From an uncultured Bacilli bacterium (GTDB lineage: Bacteria > Bacillota_I > Bacilli_A > RF39 > UBA660): a stretch of DNA of 17,659 nt. The notes under the pieces were generated by a model, which made no database searches, was not told where the DNA came from, and saw nothing but the letters and a program-made list of their open reading frames with translations. Position 1 is the first letter of the stretch. Each line of letters opens with the position of its first letter. Below, piece after piece: positions 1 to 7,044 of this stretch. Where the stretch lies: positions 1 to 17,659 of the forward strand of contig CAJTRV010000031.1 of NCBI GenBank assembly GCA_910578855.1, in the 5' to 3' direction. Made by a program: the position numbers and the translations under genes.

Positions 1-231
1 ATCATAATATTCCAATACAAGATCTCTCGTTTCTTTTGGATGTTGTTGACAAAAATACTGATAATCTTTACCATCCCTAATATAGCGAAACCCATATCTT
101 CTAAGTTTTCGACAAAAACTAGATATCGTACTATCTGCAGGATATTTTCGAAAGAGGGCCTCCATTAAATCTGATAATGAAAACAACCAAAATAATAATT
201 TATACTTCTCTTTTTCTTGTTTCTTTGCCAT
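1..231 (-). CDS. N-terminal part of a protein with an HSF-like DNA-binding motif (runs off the window)
   Basis: This is an open reading frame of 77 codons from an ATG at 229-231 that is still open at base 1, so the C-terminus is missing. A GAGGAG ribosome binding site lies 7 bases before the ATG, and a plausible promoter lies upstream (276-305). The product starts MAKKQEKEKYKLLLFW. Around residues 39-52 it reads SSFCRKLRRYGFRYI, followed by a short turn (RDGKD) and YFCQQHP. The pattern SF-x-R-x-L-x-x-Y-G-F-R, then F..HP, is the signature of the recognition helix and wing of heat-shock-factor type winged-helix domains, which are well known in eukaryotes. I see the resemblance directly; homology is an inference, because the first two strands of the HSF fold seem absent and convergence is possible. 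A DNA-binding regulator is the best guess. There is no obvious operon partner in the window. Confidence 0.7.
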   Translation of the reverse strand, partial: MAKKQEKEKYKLLFWLFSLSDLMEALFRKYPADSTISSFCRKLRRYGFRYIRDGKDYQYFCQQHPKETRDLVLEYYD

Positions 232-275
232 ATTATTTCTCCTCATTTATTATAAGCGATCGAATATCTAAGTTT

Positions 276-305
276 AGTATAACATATCACGGATACTATC
301 TTCAA
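276..305 (-). promoter_or_regulatory. Candidate sigma-A promoter of the HSF-like gene
   Basis: On the minus strand TTGAAG (300-305) and TATACT (276-281) are separated by 18 bases, about 45 bases before the start codon at 231. The match to the housekeeping consensus is moderate. Confidence 0.4.
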
Positions 306-330
306 ATTAATAATAATCTATATAAAAAGC

Positions 331-353
331 GATATATCTTTTTTTGATATATC
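331..353 (-). terminator. Probable terminator of the patatin gene
   Basis: GATATATC, a 7-base A loop (read on the minus strand) and GATATATC form an 8-bp hairpin followed by GCTTTTTATA on the minus strand. It lies 40 bases after the stop codon of the patatin-like gene. The stem is AT-rich, so it is a weak example. Confidence 0.45.
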
Positions 354-392
354 ACTCAGACTGTTGACAAATATATATAATAATCTGAAACA

Positions 393-1643
393 CTATCCTA
401 ATAGTACCTTTAAATATAATGCTGCCATAAATTCTTTTTTAAACAACAACATTAATAATACAAAGTCAGATTGATAATATTGGGTAAATAACTGATAGAT
501 ATATTTAATAACGATTTTAGAATGAAATAGATCAGAATATTTTTTATTCATAATTTTATGACGAACTTCTTTCATATTTATCGTCGGTATTTTCTTATAA
601 TAGTTTTTAATCGCAGCTTCATAACTAGACCGTTTATACACTTTGGTAATATCAATCTCTAAACTGATTCCTAATAATTCAACGACTTCTTTCATTAACT
701 TTGTATATTTATTTTGATCATTTAACAGCTCCTGATATTGCTTCAATTGAAATAAATCTTTCATTGTAATCCGATCACGATCAAATCCTTGCAAAATATT
801 ACGTAATTCTTTCTTAATCTGTTTCGAGTGATGATCAATGATCCGATCGAGTTCTGTTTTATAAAAAGTGAATAATGTCCCCTCATATTTTTCATATACC
901 TTCATGGTATCATTAAACCCAAGTGCGATATTACGGATTGCTAGGTTTTTATCGAAAACAAGAAATGAACCAATATCATTGCGCGGTTTTATATAGGTAA
1001 CAGGAATGGAATAATGTTTCTTCTTTTTTGGAAAAATTCCTTTTCCACCAATATCAACAGCAATGACTTCCGTTGCTCCCATAGAGACGGCTAAATCAAT
1101 TGGCATATTATCATAATAACCACCATCAATATAATTATCCCCATTGATTTTTTTGGTTTTAAACGCTGGAAAGCAAGTTGCAGAAGCCATAAGATAATCC
1201 TTTAATTTATCGCGGGGAATCTCCCTTTTAGTCAATGTAATTGATGTTAAATTAGATAAATTAACCGTTACCAATCCATATTCAATATTAGACTGATAAA
1301 ATTTATCAAGATTAATATAACGATCAATGGTCTTCTCTAAATTATGAACATCCATTCCACCATTTAAAATGCCTTTACCATAGATCGCAATCAATTCCTT
1401 TATTCCATCAAATGTATTAAGATTCCCCGAAAAGTCAGTTTGGAAAACCATATCAAAATTAATATTTTGCCACATAGAAAGCGCTTTTAAATAATCATTT
1501 TGAACCATAAAAGCCCCATTTAATGCTCCAACCGATGTTCCAGTAACAATGTCATATGTGATATTTAATTCCTTTAATGCCTTCCAAACACCGAGTTCAT
1601 AGGCCCCTTTCGCGCCACCACCAGATAAGACAATCGCTCGCAT
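393..1643 (-). CDS. Patatin-like phospholipase (RssA/YlbK-type)
   Basis: The 416-residue product has the three signatures of the patatin family. These are the oxyanion-hole loop SGGGAKGAYELG (residues 7-18), the nucleophile elbow GTSVG (35-39, Ser37), and the catalytic aspartate in DGG (173-175). The fold would provide a Ser-Asp dyad that hydrolyses acyl esters of phospholipids or other lipids. Residues 1 to about 200 are the catalytic domain. The remaining ~210 residues are charged and helical, with a hydrophobic stretch near the C-terminus (VLLMLLF), and I cannot assign them. No signal peptide is seen, so the protein is probably cytoplasmic or peripherally membrane bound. The ATG at 1643 is preceded by AGGAAGTGATCAT, a usable ribosome binding site. 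The gene is divergent from the CmpB-like gene at 1779. Substrate is unknown. Confidence 0.9.
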   Translation of the reverse strand: MRAIVLSGGGAKGAYELGVWKALKELNITYDIVTGTSVGALNGAFMVQNDYLKALSMWQNINFDMVFQTDFSGNLNTFDGIKELIAIYGKGILNGGMDVHNLEKTIDRYINLDKFYQSNIEYGLVTVNLSNLTSITLTKREIPRDKLKDYLMASATCFPAFKTKKINGDNYIDGGYYDNMPIDLAVSMGATEVIAVDIGGKGIFPKKKKHYSIPVTYIKPRNDIGSFLVFDKNLAIRNIALGFNDTMKVYEKYEGTLFTFYKTELDRIIDHHSKQIKKELRNILQGFDRDRITMKDLFQLKQYQELLNDQNKYTKLMKEVVELLGISLEIDITKVYKRSSYEAAIKNYYKKIPTINMKEVRHKIMNKKYSDLFHSKIVIKYIYQLFTQYYQSDFVLLMLLFKKEFMAALYLKVLLG

Positions 1644-1778
1644 ATGATCACTTCCTATTACTATTATACTATGAAACCAATTATAATATCATTCTAAACA
1701 AGTAACTAGTTCAATTTATCTTTCTTCTTTCTTAAAAGCATGTTAAAATAGAAATAATAATGGAGAAGGGGTCATACC

Positions 1779-2414
1779 ATGCAAGAATTTTGTTTTTACT
1801 ATTTATTATTTGTTCTCTACGCGATGATGGGTTGGATCATGGAAATAATTGTTTGCAGCATTAGCGAAAATAAACTCGTTGATCGTGGCTTTCTAATCGG
1901 ACCATACTGTCCCATTTATGGTGTAGGAGCAATTACCATTATTTTTCTGCTTCAACCCTTTCTCTATGATCCACTTCTTGTCTTTCTATTTTCCTCGTTC
2001 TTTTGCGCAATTATCGAATATAACACAAGTTATATCATGGAAAAATTATTCAATGCTCGCTGGTGGGATTATAGTGAACAATTATTAAATCTAAATGGAA
2101 GGATTACACTAAAAAATACGATTGCCTTTGGCTTACTAGGTTTATTATTGTTATTTTTTATTAATCCTTTTATCAGCGATCTCGTAAATAAAATACCGGA
2201 TTCTAACCTTGTTATAATTACAATCATTATAATGATTGCGATGGCAATTGACGCAATTACAACCTTTATTATCGTCTATAAACTAAAATCTACTTGGAAG
2301 CAAATTAAAAAAGATTCAACTGAGGAAATCACAAGGAAAGTAAAAGCAATATTAAAAACACATCCATTTACAAAACGTCTTATCAATGCCTTCCCAAATA
2401 TCCATTTTAAATAG
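1779..2414 (+). CDS. CmpB-family integral membrane protein (putative ABC-transporter type IV permease)
   Basis: The 211-residue protein has about five hydrophobic segments (near 5-22, 45-62, 65-85, 112-132 and 143-165) and a basic, helical C-terminal tail. Conserved motifs of the Pfam CmpB family are visible: GWIMEI near 18-23, RGFLIGPYCPIYGVGA, EYNTSYIMEKLFNARWWDYS, and GRITLKN followed by a glycine-rich membrane segment. The family is annotated as a putative ABC-transporter permease, but no ATPase or binding-protein gene is adjacent, so a transport role is not supported by context. The ATG is preceded by GGAGAAGGGG at 7 bases, a strong ribosome binding site. It stands alone between a divergent phospholipase gene and the spore coat gene 95 bases downstream. 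Actual function is unknown. Confidence 0.85.
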   Translation: MQEFCFYYLLFVLYAMMGWIMEIIVCSISENKLVDRGFLIGPYCPIYGVGAITIIFLLQPFLYDPLLVFLFSSFFCAIIEYNTSYIMEKLFNARWWDYSEQLLNLNGRITLKNTIAFGLLGLLLLFFINPFISDLVNKIPDSNLVIITIIIMIAMAIDAITTFIIVYKLKSTWKQIKKDSTEEITRKVKAILKTHPFTKRLINAFPNIHFK

Positions 2415-2451
2415 AATCCCATTTATTTTGTAATATGTAGGCCTTTCATTC

Positions 2452-2480
2452 ACACCCTTTTCCAAATAACCCATATATTA
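2452..2480 (+). promoter_or_regulatory. Candidate sigma-K (late mother-cell) promoter of the coat gene
   Basis: CATATATTA at 2472-2480 fits the sigma-K -10 pattern CATAnnnTA exactly. An AC dinucleotide of the -35 type lies 15-17 bases upstream (2452-2455). It sits 30 bases before the coat-protein start. In Bacillus the cotYZ genes are sigma-K dependent, which agrees with the position. Confidence 0.5.
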
Positions 2481-2509
2481 TTATTGAAAATAATGAAGGG
2501 GTGGATTAT

Positions 2510-2959
2510 ATGTGTAATGAAAATAACAAAAACAATTGCTCAAATTGTGTAGCCGAAATCTTAACAGTAATTAATATTTTACAACAAAATGCAAGTTGCT
2601 GTGGCGATGCATGCTTAGATACATGCGATCGTGGATTCTTAGGATGTTCTGCTACTAGCTTAAGCTGTAATACAAGACCAGTTATGTTATATACTTGTTG
2701 TGGAAATGGAACACCATGGGCTATGCCTACAACAAAAGAAGACGTAACTTGTGGTTCTGTGGGTGTTACTTGTTCTAATGTCTTCCGAGTTGAAAAACTT
2801 GATGACAATTGTGCAACATTCCGAGTACTAGCTCCAAATCCAGATACAGCTGAAGCCGCAACAATTCCTTATGTTGCTACAAATTCTTTCTTTACAATGA
2901 ATTTAGATTGCGTTTGTGCACTAAGATGTTTACAAGATACTTTTGTAGAGTGTCTTTAA
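2510..2959 (+). CDS. Spore coat/exosporium protein of the CotY/CotZ family
   Basis: The 149-residue product has 18 cysteines, including CC pairs and CxxC spacings. Its segment VFRVEKLDDNCATFRVL, followed by a C-terminal MNLDCVCALRCL, closely matches the conserved core of Bacillus CotY and CotZ. Those proteins assemble the outermost coat (crust) as disulphide-linked arrays on the spore surface. Length is near that of CotZ (about 148 residues). The ATG at 2510 is chosen because AAGGGGTGG ends 5 bases before it; a GTG at 2501 would lie within that ribosome binding site. The gene stands alone, with a candidate sigma-K promoter upstream and a strong terminator downstream. I do not choose between the paralogous names cotY and cotZ. 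This gene is direct evidence that the organism forms endospores. Confidence 0.9.
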   Translation: MCNENNKNNCSNCVAEILTVINILQQNASCCGDACLDTCDRGFLGCSATSLSCNTRPVMLYTCCGNGTPWAMPTTKEDVTCGSVGVTCSNVFRVEKLDDNCATFRVLAPNPDTAEAATIPYVATNSFFTMNLDCVCALRCLQDTFVECL

Positions 2960-2961
2960 CA

Positions 2962-2994
2962 AAAAAAGTCTCATTATTTGATTGAGACTTTTTT
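2962..2994. terminator. Bidirectional terminator between the coat gene and the convergent operon
   Basis: A perfect 12-bp stem (2962-2973 with 2983-2994) contains GTCTCA/TGAGAC, with A and T runs on its two sides and a 9-base loop. It can end transcription from both strands, and its T-run overlaps the stop codon of the minus-strand gene at 2993. Confidence 0.9.
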
Positions 2995-3331
2995 AATGGG
3001 TCAATTTAATATCGACGATATCTTCGATGGGAATAAGTTCATTATCAATTGTAATTAACATATTTCTATTTTTACCAATAATTTTTTTAGTTACTGTTTG
3101 ATCAGATAGTGTAATTTCAACATCGGCTTTATAGACATAATTTGCAGAAGAAAATATTTGATTAATTTTCTGATTTACATCACTACCAAACAATTCTTGT
3201 TTTACTTTTTCTTCCCGTGTTAAAGATTTTTCTGGTACCACTTCTTCGGAACCAACATAATGTACATCCTTATTATTTTTAATCGAATGATCGATCGGAT
3301 TTTGATAAACCCCAGGTAGTTTTTTTTCCAT
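2993..3331 (-). CDS. Small soluble protein of unknown function
   Basis: I do not recognise this 112-residue protein. The first half is charged and probably disordered (MEKKLPGVYQNP...). The second half, from about residue 65, reads as alternating beta strands: YVYKADVEITLSD, TVTKKIIGKNRNMLITID, then ELIPIEDIVDIKL. The arrangement of a short barrel ending in I-P-I-E-D-I-V-D-I resembles Sm/SH3-like barrels seen in several Bacillus coat proteins such as CotB. That link is only a suggestion. The ATG at 3329-3331 is chosen because AGGTG lies 7 bases before it; the in-frame GTG at 3340 falls inside that site. It is the last gene of a three-gene minus-strand cluster, 38 bases after the DUF368 gene, and ends in the shared terminator. 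Confidence 0.7.
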   Translation of the reverse strand: MEKKLPGVYQNPIDHSIKNNKDVHYVGSEEVVPEKSLTREEKVKQELFGSDVNQKINQIFSSANYVYKADVEITLSDQTVTKKIIGKNRNMLITIDNELIPIEDIVDIKLTH

Positions 3332-3369
3332 TTTTATCACCTACTCTAATGTATGAAACAGATCGTTTT

Positions 3370-4209
3370 TTATTCCATTCGTTCAAACCGAAGGGCTATT
3401 CTAAAACCAATCAAAAAACAAAGAAGCGCTCCGGTTATTTCTAATAACGTATACTGAAATTGTAACGTTTCGATAAAAATCATCACAATAGCAGCTAATT
3501 GAAATCCAAAAATAGCAAAATAGGTTTTTTCTTCATAATGCTTTAAAAGATATGTCATGATCCAACTAATGAGAAAAATTCCTAAAATAAGTCCTACTGC
3601 AAATGGTAGCAGCATCGAACTATTTTGAATAATATTCGAAATAGATGTGAGACTTGCAAACATTCCAATTGAAATTTGATAAAGTCCTAACAACATAAAG
3701 ACAGCAGTACCACTAATACCCGGAATTACCATTGTCGTAGCGTCGAGAAAACCAATTGCAAGATAAATCCAATTTTTAACATGGGGACTTACCAAATAGT
3801 GATAATCAACATTAATAAATGATAATGAAATAACAAAAAGAAACGCGAGGAGAAAAAAGAAAAAATGCGACTTTGTCTTCCGATACAGCTGAATATGCTG
3901 CCACTGATTAGGCATACCACCCATAATCATTCCAAGGAAAAGTAACATTGTGGAAAGATAATAATGAGCCATGAAAAAAGCAATTATTTTACTACCCAAA
4001 ACAATTGCTAATAAAACGCCAATTCCCACATGAAATAAGAAATAAAAATTTTGTGCGATATTTTGAAAAAAATGAGTAATCGCATCTAAACATTTCTCAT
4101 ATAAGCCTAGGGAAATAGCTAACATCGAACCGCTAACACCAGGAATTACCTTTCCAATTCCAATTACAAATCCTTTTATAATCAAAAGAAAAGATTTCAG
4201 TAATATCAC
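3370..4209 (-). CDS. DUF368 (PopT-type) polyprenyl-phosphate translocase
   Basis: The 279-residue, strongly hydrophobic protein has about eight membrane spans. It also has the duplicated signature of the DUF368 family: IPGVSGS at residues 22-28 followed by LAISLGLYE, and IPGISGT at 162-168 followed by a similar LLGLYQ. Members named PopT have been shown to return undecaprenyl phosphate, the carrier of cell-wall precursors, across the membrane; this role is inferred here from the family. The start is a GTG at 4209 that overlaps the AAAGGA signal closely (only two bases apart). A slightly internal TTG is therefore possible, but the GTG gives the usual family N-terminus. The gene begins 5 bases after the zinc-ribbon gene stops, so the two are probably translationally coupled. 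Confidence 0.88.
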   Translation of the reverse strand: MILLKSFLLIIKGFVIGIGKVIPGVSGSMLAISLGLYEKCLDAITHFFQNIAQNFYFLFHVGIGVLLAIVLGSKIIAFFMAHYYLSTMLLFLGMIMGGMPNQWQHIQLYRKTKSHFFFFLLAFLFVISLSFINVDYHYLVSPHVKNWIYLAIGFLDATTMVIPGISGTAVFMLLGLYQISIGMFASLTSISNIIQNSSMLLPFAVGLILGIFLISWIMTYLLKHYEEKTYFAIFGFQLAAIVMIFIETLQFQYTLLEITGALLCFLIGFRIALRFERME

Positions 4210-4214
4210 ATCCT

Positions 4215-4769
4215 TTATTCATGAATGTGCTGGATAATATATTGATATACTTGATCAACATCGGCAATATAGTCTAAATAAATACCAGTAGAACCACTTT
4301 TTACTAAGATATGACCATAACCAAATAAGCGAGTTGCGTAATTTTTTTCAATTAAGACAGCACTAACCTCCTCATAAGGTAAAAAATAACGTTTAGGATG
4401 AGAAGATTCTTTGATATATTCTATTCCCTGATCTGAGATAATATACTTCACATTGCGATATTTAAATTTTCGATAAAAAATTTTTAAATCTTTTAATAAC
4501 AATAATACTACAAAAAGAGCAACAACAGAAGCGGTTGGTAAGTGAAAATACTCACGTACTAGATTCGAAACTACAAATAAGACAATTAATAACCAAACGG
4601 TTTGAATGGAACTTGGTAACAATTCATAGACAAATACAAATCGTGGTTTTAGTTCATATTGTTCACTTATATCACTTGTTTCTAACTCATCATAAAGACG
4701 ATTCCCACAATAACCACAATTTGTCTCATTGGCTTCTAAATTTTTATTACATACTGGACAAAAATACAT
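4215..4769 (-). CDS. Zinc-ribbon membrane protein with a PH-like domain
   Basis: The 184-residue product starts with a zinc ribbon, Cys4-x2-Cys7 and Cys18-x2-Cys21 (CPVC, CGYC). About 30 linker residues follow, then two membrane spans (near 55-73 and 80-97). The C-terminal cytosolic domain begins YIISDQGIEYIKESS and continues PYEEVSAVLIEKN, which looks like the bacterial PH (YdbS/YdbT-type) fold. Such proteins are common in Firmicutes, but no precise role is known; the ribbon suggests protein or nucleic-acid contact. GGAGGGG lies 6 bases before the ATG, and a consensus sigma-A promoter is present at 4797-4824. It is first in an operon with the DUF368 translocase (5-base gap) and the 112-residue protein, which hints at a cell-envelope context. 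Confidence 0.82.
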   Translation of the reverse strand: MYFCPVCNKNLEANETNCGYCGNRLYDELETSDISEQYELKPRFVFVYELLPSSIQTVWLLIVLFVVSNLVREYFHLPTASVVALFVVLLLLKDLKIFYRKFKYRNVKYIISDQGIEYIKESSHPKRYFLPYEEVSAVLIEKNYATRLFGYGHILVKSGSTGIYLDYIADVDQVYQYIIQHIHE

Positions 4770-4796
4770 ACATACCCCTCCATCAATTAATTATGT

Positions 4797-4824
4797 ATTA
4801 TAGCAGAATTTCAAATTATTTCAA
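4797..4824 (-). promoter_or_regulatory. Sigma-A promoter of the zinc-ribbon/DUF368 operon
   Basis: On the minus strand TTGAAA (4819-4824) and a perfect TATAAT (4797-4802) are 16 bases apart. The start codon follows about 27 bases downstream. Confidence 0.75.
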
Positions 4825-4827
4825 GTT

Positions 4828-4855
4828 AAAAAAAGAAGCTTATTTTTTAGGCTTC
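4828..4855 (-). terminator. Terminator of the 58-residue membrane protein gene
   Basis: GAAGC and GCTTC (4851-4855 with 4835-4839) pair around an 11-base loop and are followed by seven Ts on the minus strand. The hairpin overlaps the stop codon of the small gene and ends just before the next promoter. Confidence 0.75.
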
Positions 4856-5016
4856 ATCTTTTCCCAGTAATCCATAATAGTTTGTCTTAAAAAAACAGCC
4901 AGCAAAATAATTCCTAGTCCCAAAAAAGTAAAACTGGAATCATCAAATAAAATCAAAGCAATCAAAAAACACAATATACTAAAAATCAATATGCGTTTTA
5001 CTGTTTTTTTCTTCAT
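4840..5016 (-). CDS. Small two-span membrane protein (58 residues)
   Basis: An ATG at 5014-5016 opens a 58-codon frame: MKKKTVKRILIF, a hydrophobic helix (about 8-24), a short acidic turn (FDDSS), a second hydrophobic helix (about 29-44), then a basic tail ending MKPKK. The positive N- and C-termini predict both ends in the cytoplasm. The gene has a sigma-A type promoter (5055-5084), an AGGTG ribosome site about 10 bases before the ATG, and its own terminator. All of these support a real gene despite its size. I do not recognise a family. It lies between the RNA helicase gene upstream and the zinc-ribbon operon downstream, in the same direction but as a separate transcription unit. Confidence 0.7.
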   Translation of the reverse strand: MKKKTVKRILIFSILCFLIALILFDDSSFTFLGLGIILLAVFLRQTIMDYWEKMKPKK

Positions 5017-5054
5017 ACTAAATTACACCTGATATCTCTCTTTCATCTAAATCT

Positions 5055-5084
5055 ATTATACACCTAAAGAGAATAAAAAAGCAA
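5055..5084 (-). promoter_or_regulatory. Promoter of the 58-residue gene, overlapping the helicase terminator
   Basis: TTGCTT (5079-5084, minus strand) and TATAAT (5055-5060) are separated by 18 bases. The -35 hexamer is part of the 3' arm and T-run of the helicase terminator. Confidence 0.6.
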
Positions 5085-5107
5085 AGATTATCGTTTCTTT
5101 GCTTTTT
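5075..5107 (-). terminator. Terminator of the DEAD-box helicase gene
   Basis: An 11-bp stem (5097-5107 with 5076-5086, AAAAAGCAAAG/CTTTGCTTTTT) has a 10-base loop that contains the helicase stop codon. The T-run follows on the minus strand. The last codons of the gene are thus part of the hairpin. Confidence 0.85.
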
Positions 5108-6677
5108 CCACACGAATTACACGACCACGAAATTTTTTCCCTTTTATTTTTTTCATAAACGCTTTCAATACTTCATCATCAACATTTATAAAAGTAAATT
5201 TTGTTAAAACTTCAATTCCGGTAAAATGTTCCTTACGGATGCCAGTCTCTAATTTAATAAAATCTAAAATGGAACCCTTCTTGGCCTTATCCAGTTTTCC
5301 AACTGTTAGAAAAACACGAGTTGTTCCTTGCTTTTGTAATCTCTGTGGAGAGTGATAGTTCTCTACCTTCAATTCCTTATCGAGATTAGATCCCAATTCT
5401 TTTTCCAGAAATAGTTTCATTATTGCCGCGGAATATTGAAGTAATTCTTCTTTATTATAATCGCGAATATAGGGAATAAAATTCTCATATTGTTTTGTAG
5501 CAATCACCTCAGAAACACAGGTCTGAAGCATTTTCGTTTTTGCTTCCATTACCTCTTTTCCACTTGGAATCGGACACTCTACTAATTCACATTGGGCTAT
5601 GCGCTTTACATCATTTAAAAATGATAACTGACGATTGGTAACAAGACTAATTGCAATTCCGGTTTTTCCCGCTCTCCCAGTTCTTCCAATCCGATGAATG
5701 TAAGACTCAACATCTTGTGGTAAATTATAATTAATCACAAGGTCAATATCATCAACATGAATTCCACGAGCAGCAACATCGGTAGCAATTAAATATTGAA
5801 ATGCTCCTTTTTTAAAGCGATCCAAAGTCTCAATTCTAGCGCTTTGTGCAATATCTCCATGCATTGCTTCGACATTATAATGACGCAACATTAATTCATT
5901 GAGTAAAAAATCAACTTCCTTTTTCTTTTGACAAAAAATAATTCCCGTCTTTCCAGCATAGTGATCGAGAATGCGACATAATGCTTCTACTCTAATTTTC
6001 TCTGTAACGCGATAATATTGTTGTGTTACATTGATCGATGTTTTACTTTTCTCTTCAATTGCAATATAATCATAATCTTTTTTCATATATTTTCTAGCCA
6101 ATGTTAAAATTGTCTTAGGCATTGTTGCAGATAATAGTAGCACCTGTTTATTTTGATTGGTCTTCTTAAAGATAAATTCAATATCCTCTTGAAATCCCAT
6201 ATTCAGCATTTCATCAGCTTCATCTAACACAAAATATTCTAAATGATCTAGTCTAAGAGCCCGTCGTTTCATTAAATCCATAACCCGTCCTGGAGTCCCA
6301 ACGACAATATCAACTCCTCGTTTTAACTGTTTGATCTGCATATCAATTTTAGTTCCACCATAAACTGATATCACATCAAAATCAGCCATTCTATTTAAAG
6401 CATGAAACTCTTCACACACTTGGATTGCTAATTCACGTGTTGGTACCAAAACAATAGCCTTTACAACATTGGTAGCAACATCCATTTTTGATAAAATAGA
6501 AGAAGCATAAGCAAGCGTTTTTCCTGTTCCCGTTTGTGCCTGTCCAATTACATCTTTTCCTTTTAAAATTAAAGGAATGATTTCTTCCTGTATTTTACTT
6601 GGGGTTTCATATCCAAGCATTGATATTGCTTGTAATACTTCATTAGATAACCCTAATTTGTTAAATTTTATTTTCAT
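5088..6677 (-). CDS. DEAD-box ATP-dependent RNA helicase with DbpA-type RNA-binding domain
   Basis: The 529-residue enzyme has all core motifs: Q-motif (GYETPSKIQ), AQTGTGKT (47-54), PTRELA, TPGR, DEAD (152-155), SAT, a motif IV of the form IIFC, ATDVAARGIHVDDID and HRIGRTGRAG. After a helical linker comes a C-terminal domain (about 448-529, starting TRVFLTVGKLD) of the DbpA RNA-binding type. In DbpA/YxiN this domain directs the helicase to hairpin 92 of 23S rRNA; CsdA/DeaD carry a related one. A role in ribosome assembly or cold-adapted RNA remodelling is therefore expected. The start at 6677 is chosen because AAAGAGG lies 5 bases before it; an in-frame ATG 7 codons earlier has no such signal. 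The gene has its own strong promoter and terminator. Confidence 0.93.
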   Translation of the reverse strand: MKIKFNKLGLSNEVLQAISMLGYETPSKIQEEIIPLILKGKDVIGQAQTGTGKTLAYASSILSKMDVATNVVKAIVLVPTRELAIQVCEEFHALNRMADFDVISVYGGTKIDMQIKQLKRGVDIVVGTPGRVMDLMKRRALRLDHLEYFVLDEADEMLNMGFQEDIEFIFKKTNQNKQVLLLSATMPKTILTLARKYMKKDYDYIAIEEKSKTSINVTQQYYRVTEKIRVEALCRILDHYAGKTGIIFCQKKKEVDFLLNELMLRHYNVEAMHGDIAQSARIETLDRFKKGAFQYLIATDVAARGIHVDDIDLVINYNLPQDVESYIHRIGRTGRAGKTGIAISLVTNRQLSFLNDVKRIAQCELVECPIPSGKEVMEAKTKMLQTCVSEVIATKQYENFIPYIRDYNKEELLQYSAAIMKLFLEKELGSNLDKELKVENYHSPQRLQKQGTTRVFLTVGKLDKAKKGSILDFIKLETGIRKEHFTGIEVLTKFTFINVDDEVLKAFMKKIKGKKFRGRVIRVEKAKKR

Positions 6678-6700
6678 ATAATCCTCTTTCCAGCTCATTG

Positions 6701-6729
6701 ATTATAACAAATACCAGCAAAGAAAGCAA
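6701..6729 (-). promoter_or_regulatory. Sigma-A promoter of the RNA helicase gene
   Basis: TTGCTT (6724-6729) and a perfect TATAAT (6701-6706) are exactly 17 bases apart on the minus strand, 23 bases before the chosen start codon. This supports the start at 6677, because the earlier ATG at 6698 would lie almost at the transcription start. Confidence 0.8.
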
Positions 6730-6734
6730 CATAA

Positions 6735-6756
6735 AAAGGTGATAAAGACCACCTTT
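6735..6756 (-). terminator. Hairpin terminator upstream of the helicase promoter
   Basis: AAAGGTG (6735-6741) and CACCTTT (6750-6756) form a 7-bp stem with an 8-base loop, followed by CTTTTTA on the minus strand. It would insulate the helicase from read-through of the lipoprotein gene or of a lost gene upstream. Confidence 0.6.
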
Positions 6757-7044
6757 ATTTAATCTACCAATGTATTTTCGTAAATATCAGTAGCAATATT
6801 ATCTGTTAAAATTAAAATTCCTTCAATAAATCCCTATAATGTTAACATAAAATAACACAATACAGTAAATAGGAATTCCATAATCATACTACTATTTTAA
6901 ATTTTAATTCGATTGTTCCTTACATAGATTGTAACCCTCGATCTATACCGCATCTATTTCAGACAAGCTTATTGTCATTCCTTCATTTTTTTACCACTTT
7001 CTATCATATTACAATCTCAAAAAACAACTAAAAAACCGATTTAA
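6757..7044. other. Intergenic stretch, possibly a decayed small gene
   Basis: No intact gene is seen. On the minus strand one frame from an ATG at 6887 reads MIMEFLFTVLCYFMLTL, then a TAG (6834-6836), then GFIEGILILTD and 13 more codons to a TAA at 6759, directly before the hairpin at 6735-6756. This could be the remnant of a small membrane-protein gene with a nonsense mutation. At 43 codons in AT-rich DNA it could equally be chance. The rest, 6890-7044, shows nothing recognisable. Confidence 0.25.

Noticed and set aside
2506..2808. 100-codon open frame antisense to the coat protein gene
   Set aside because: It is the reverse-strand shadow of a cysteine-rich gene with strong family match and shows no ribosome site.
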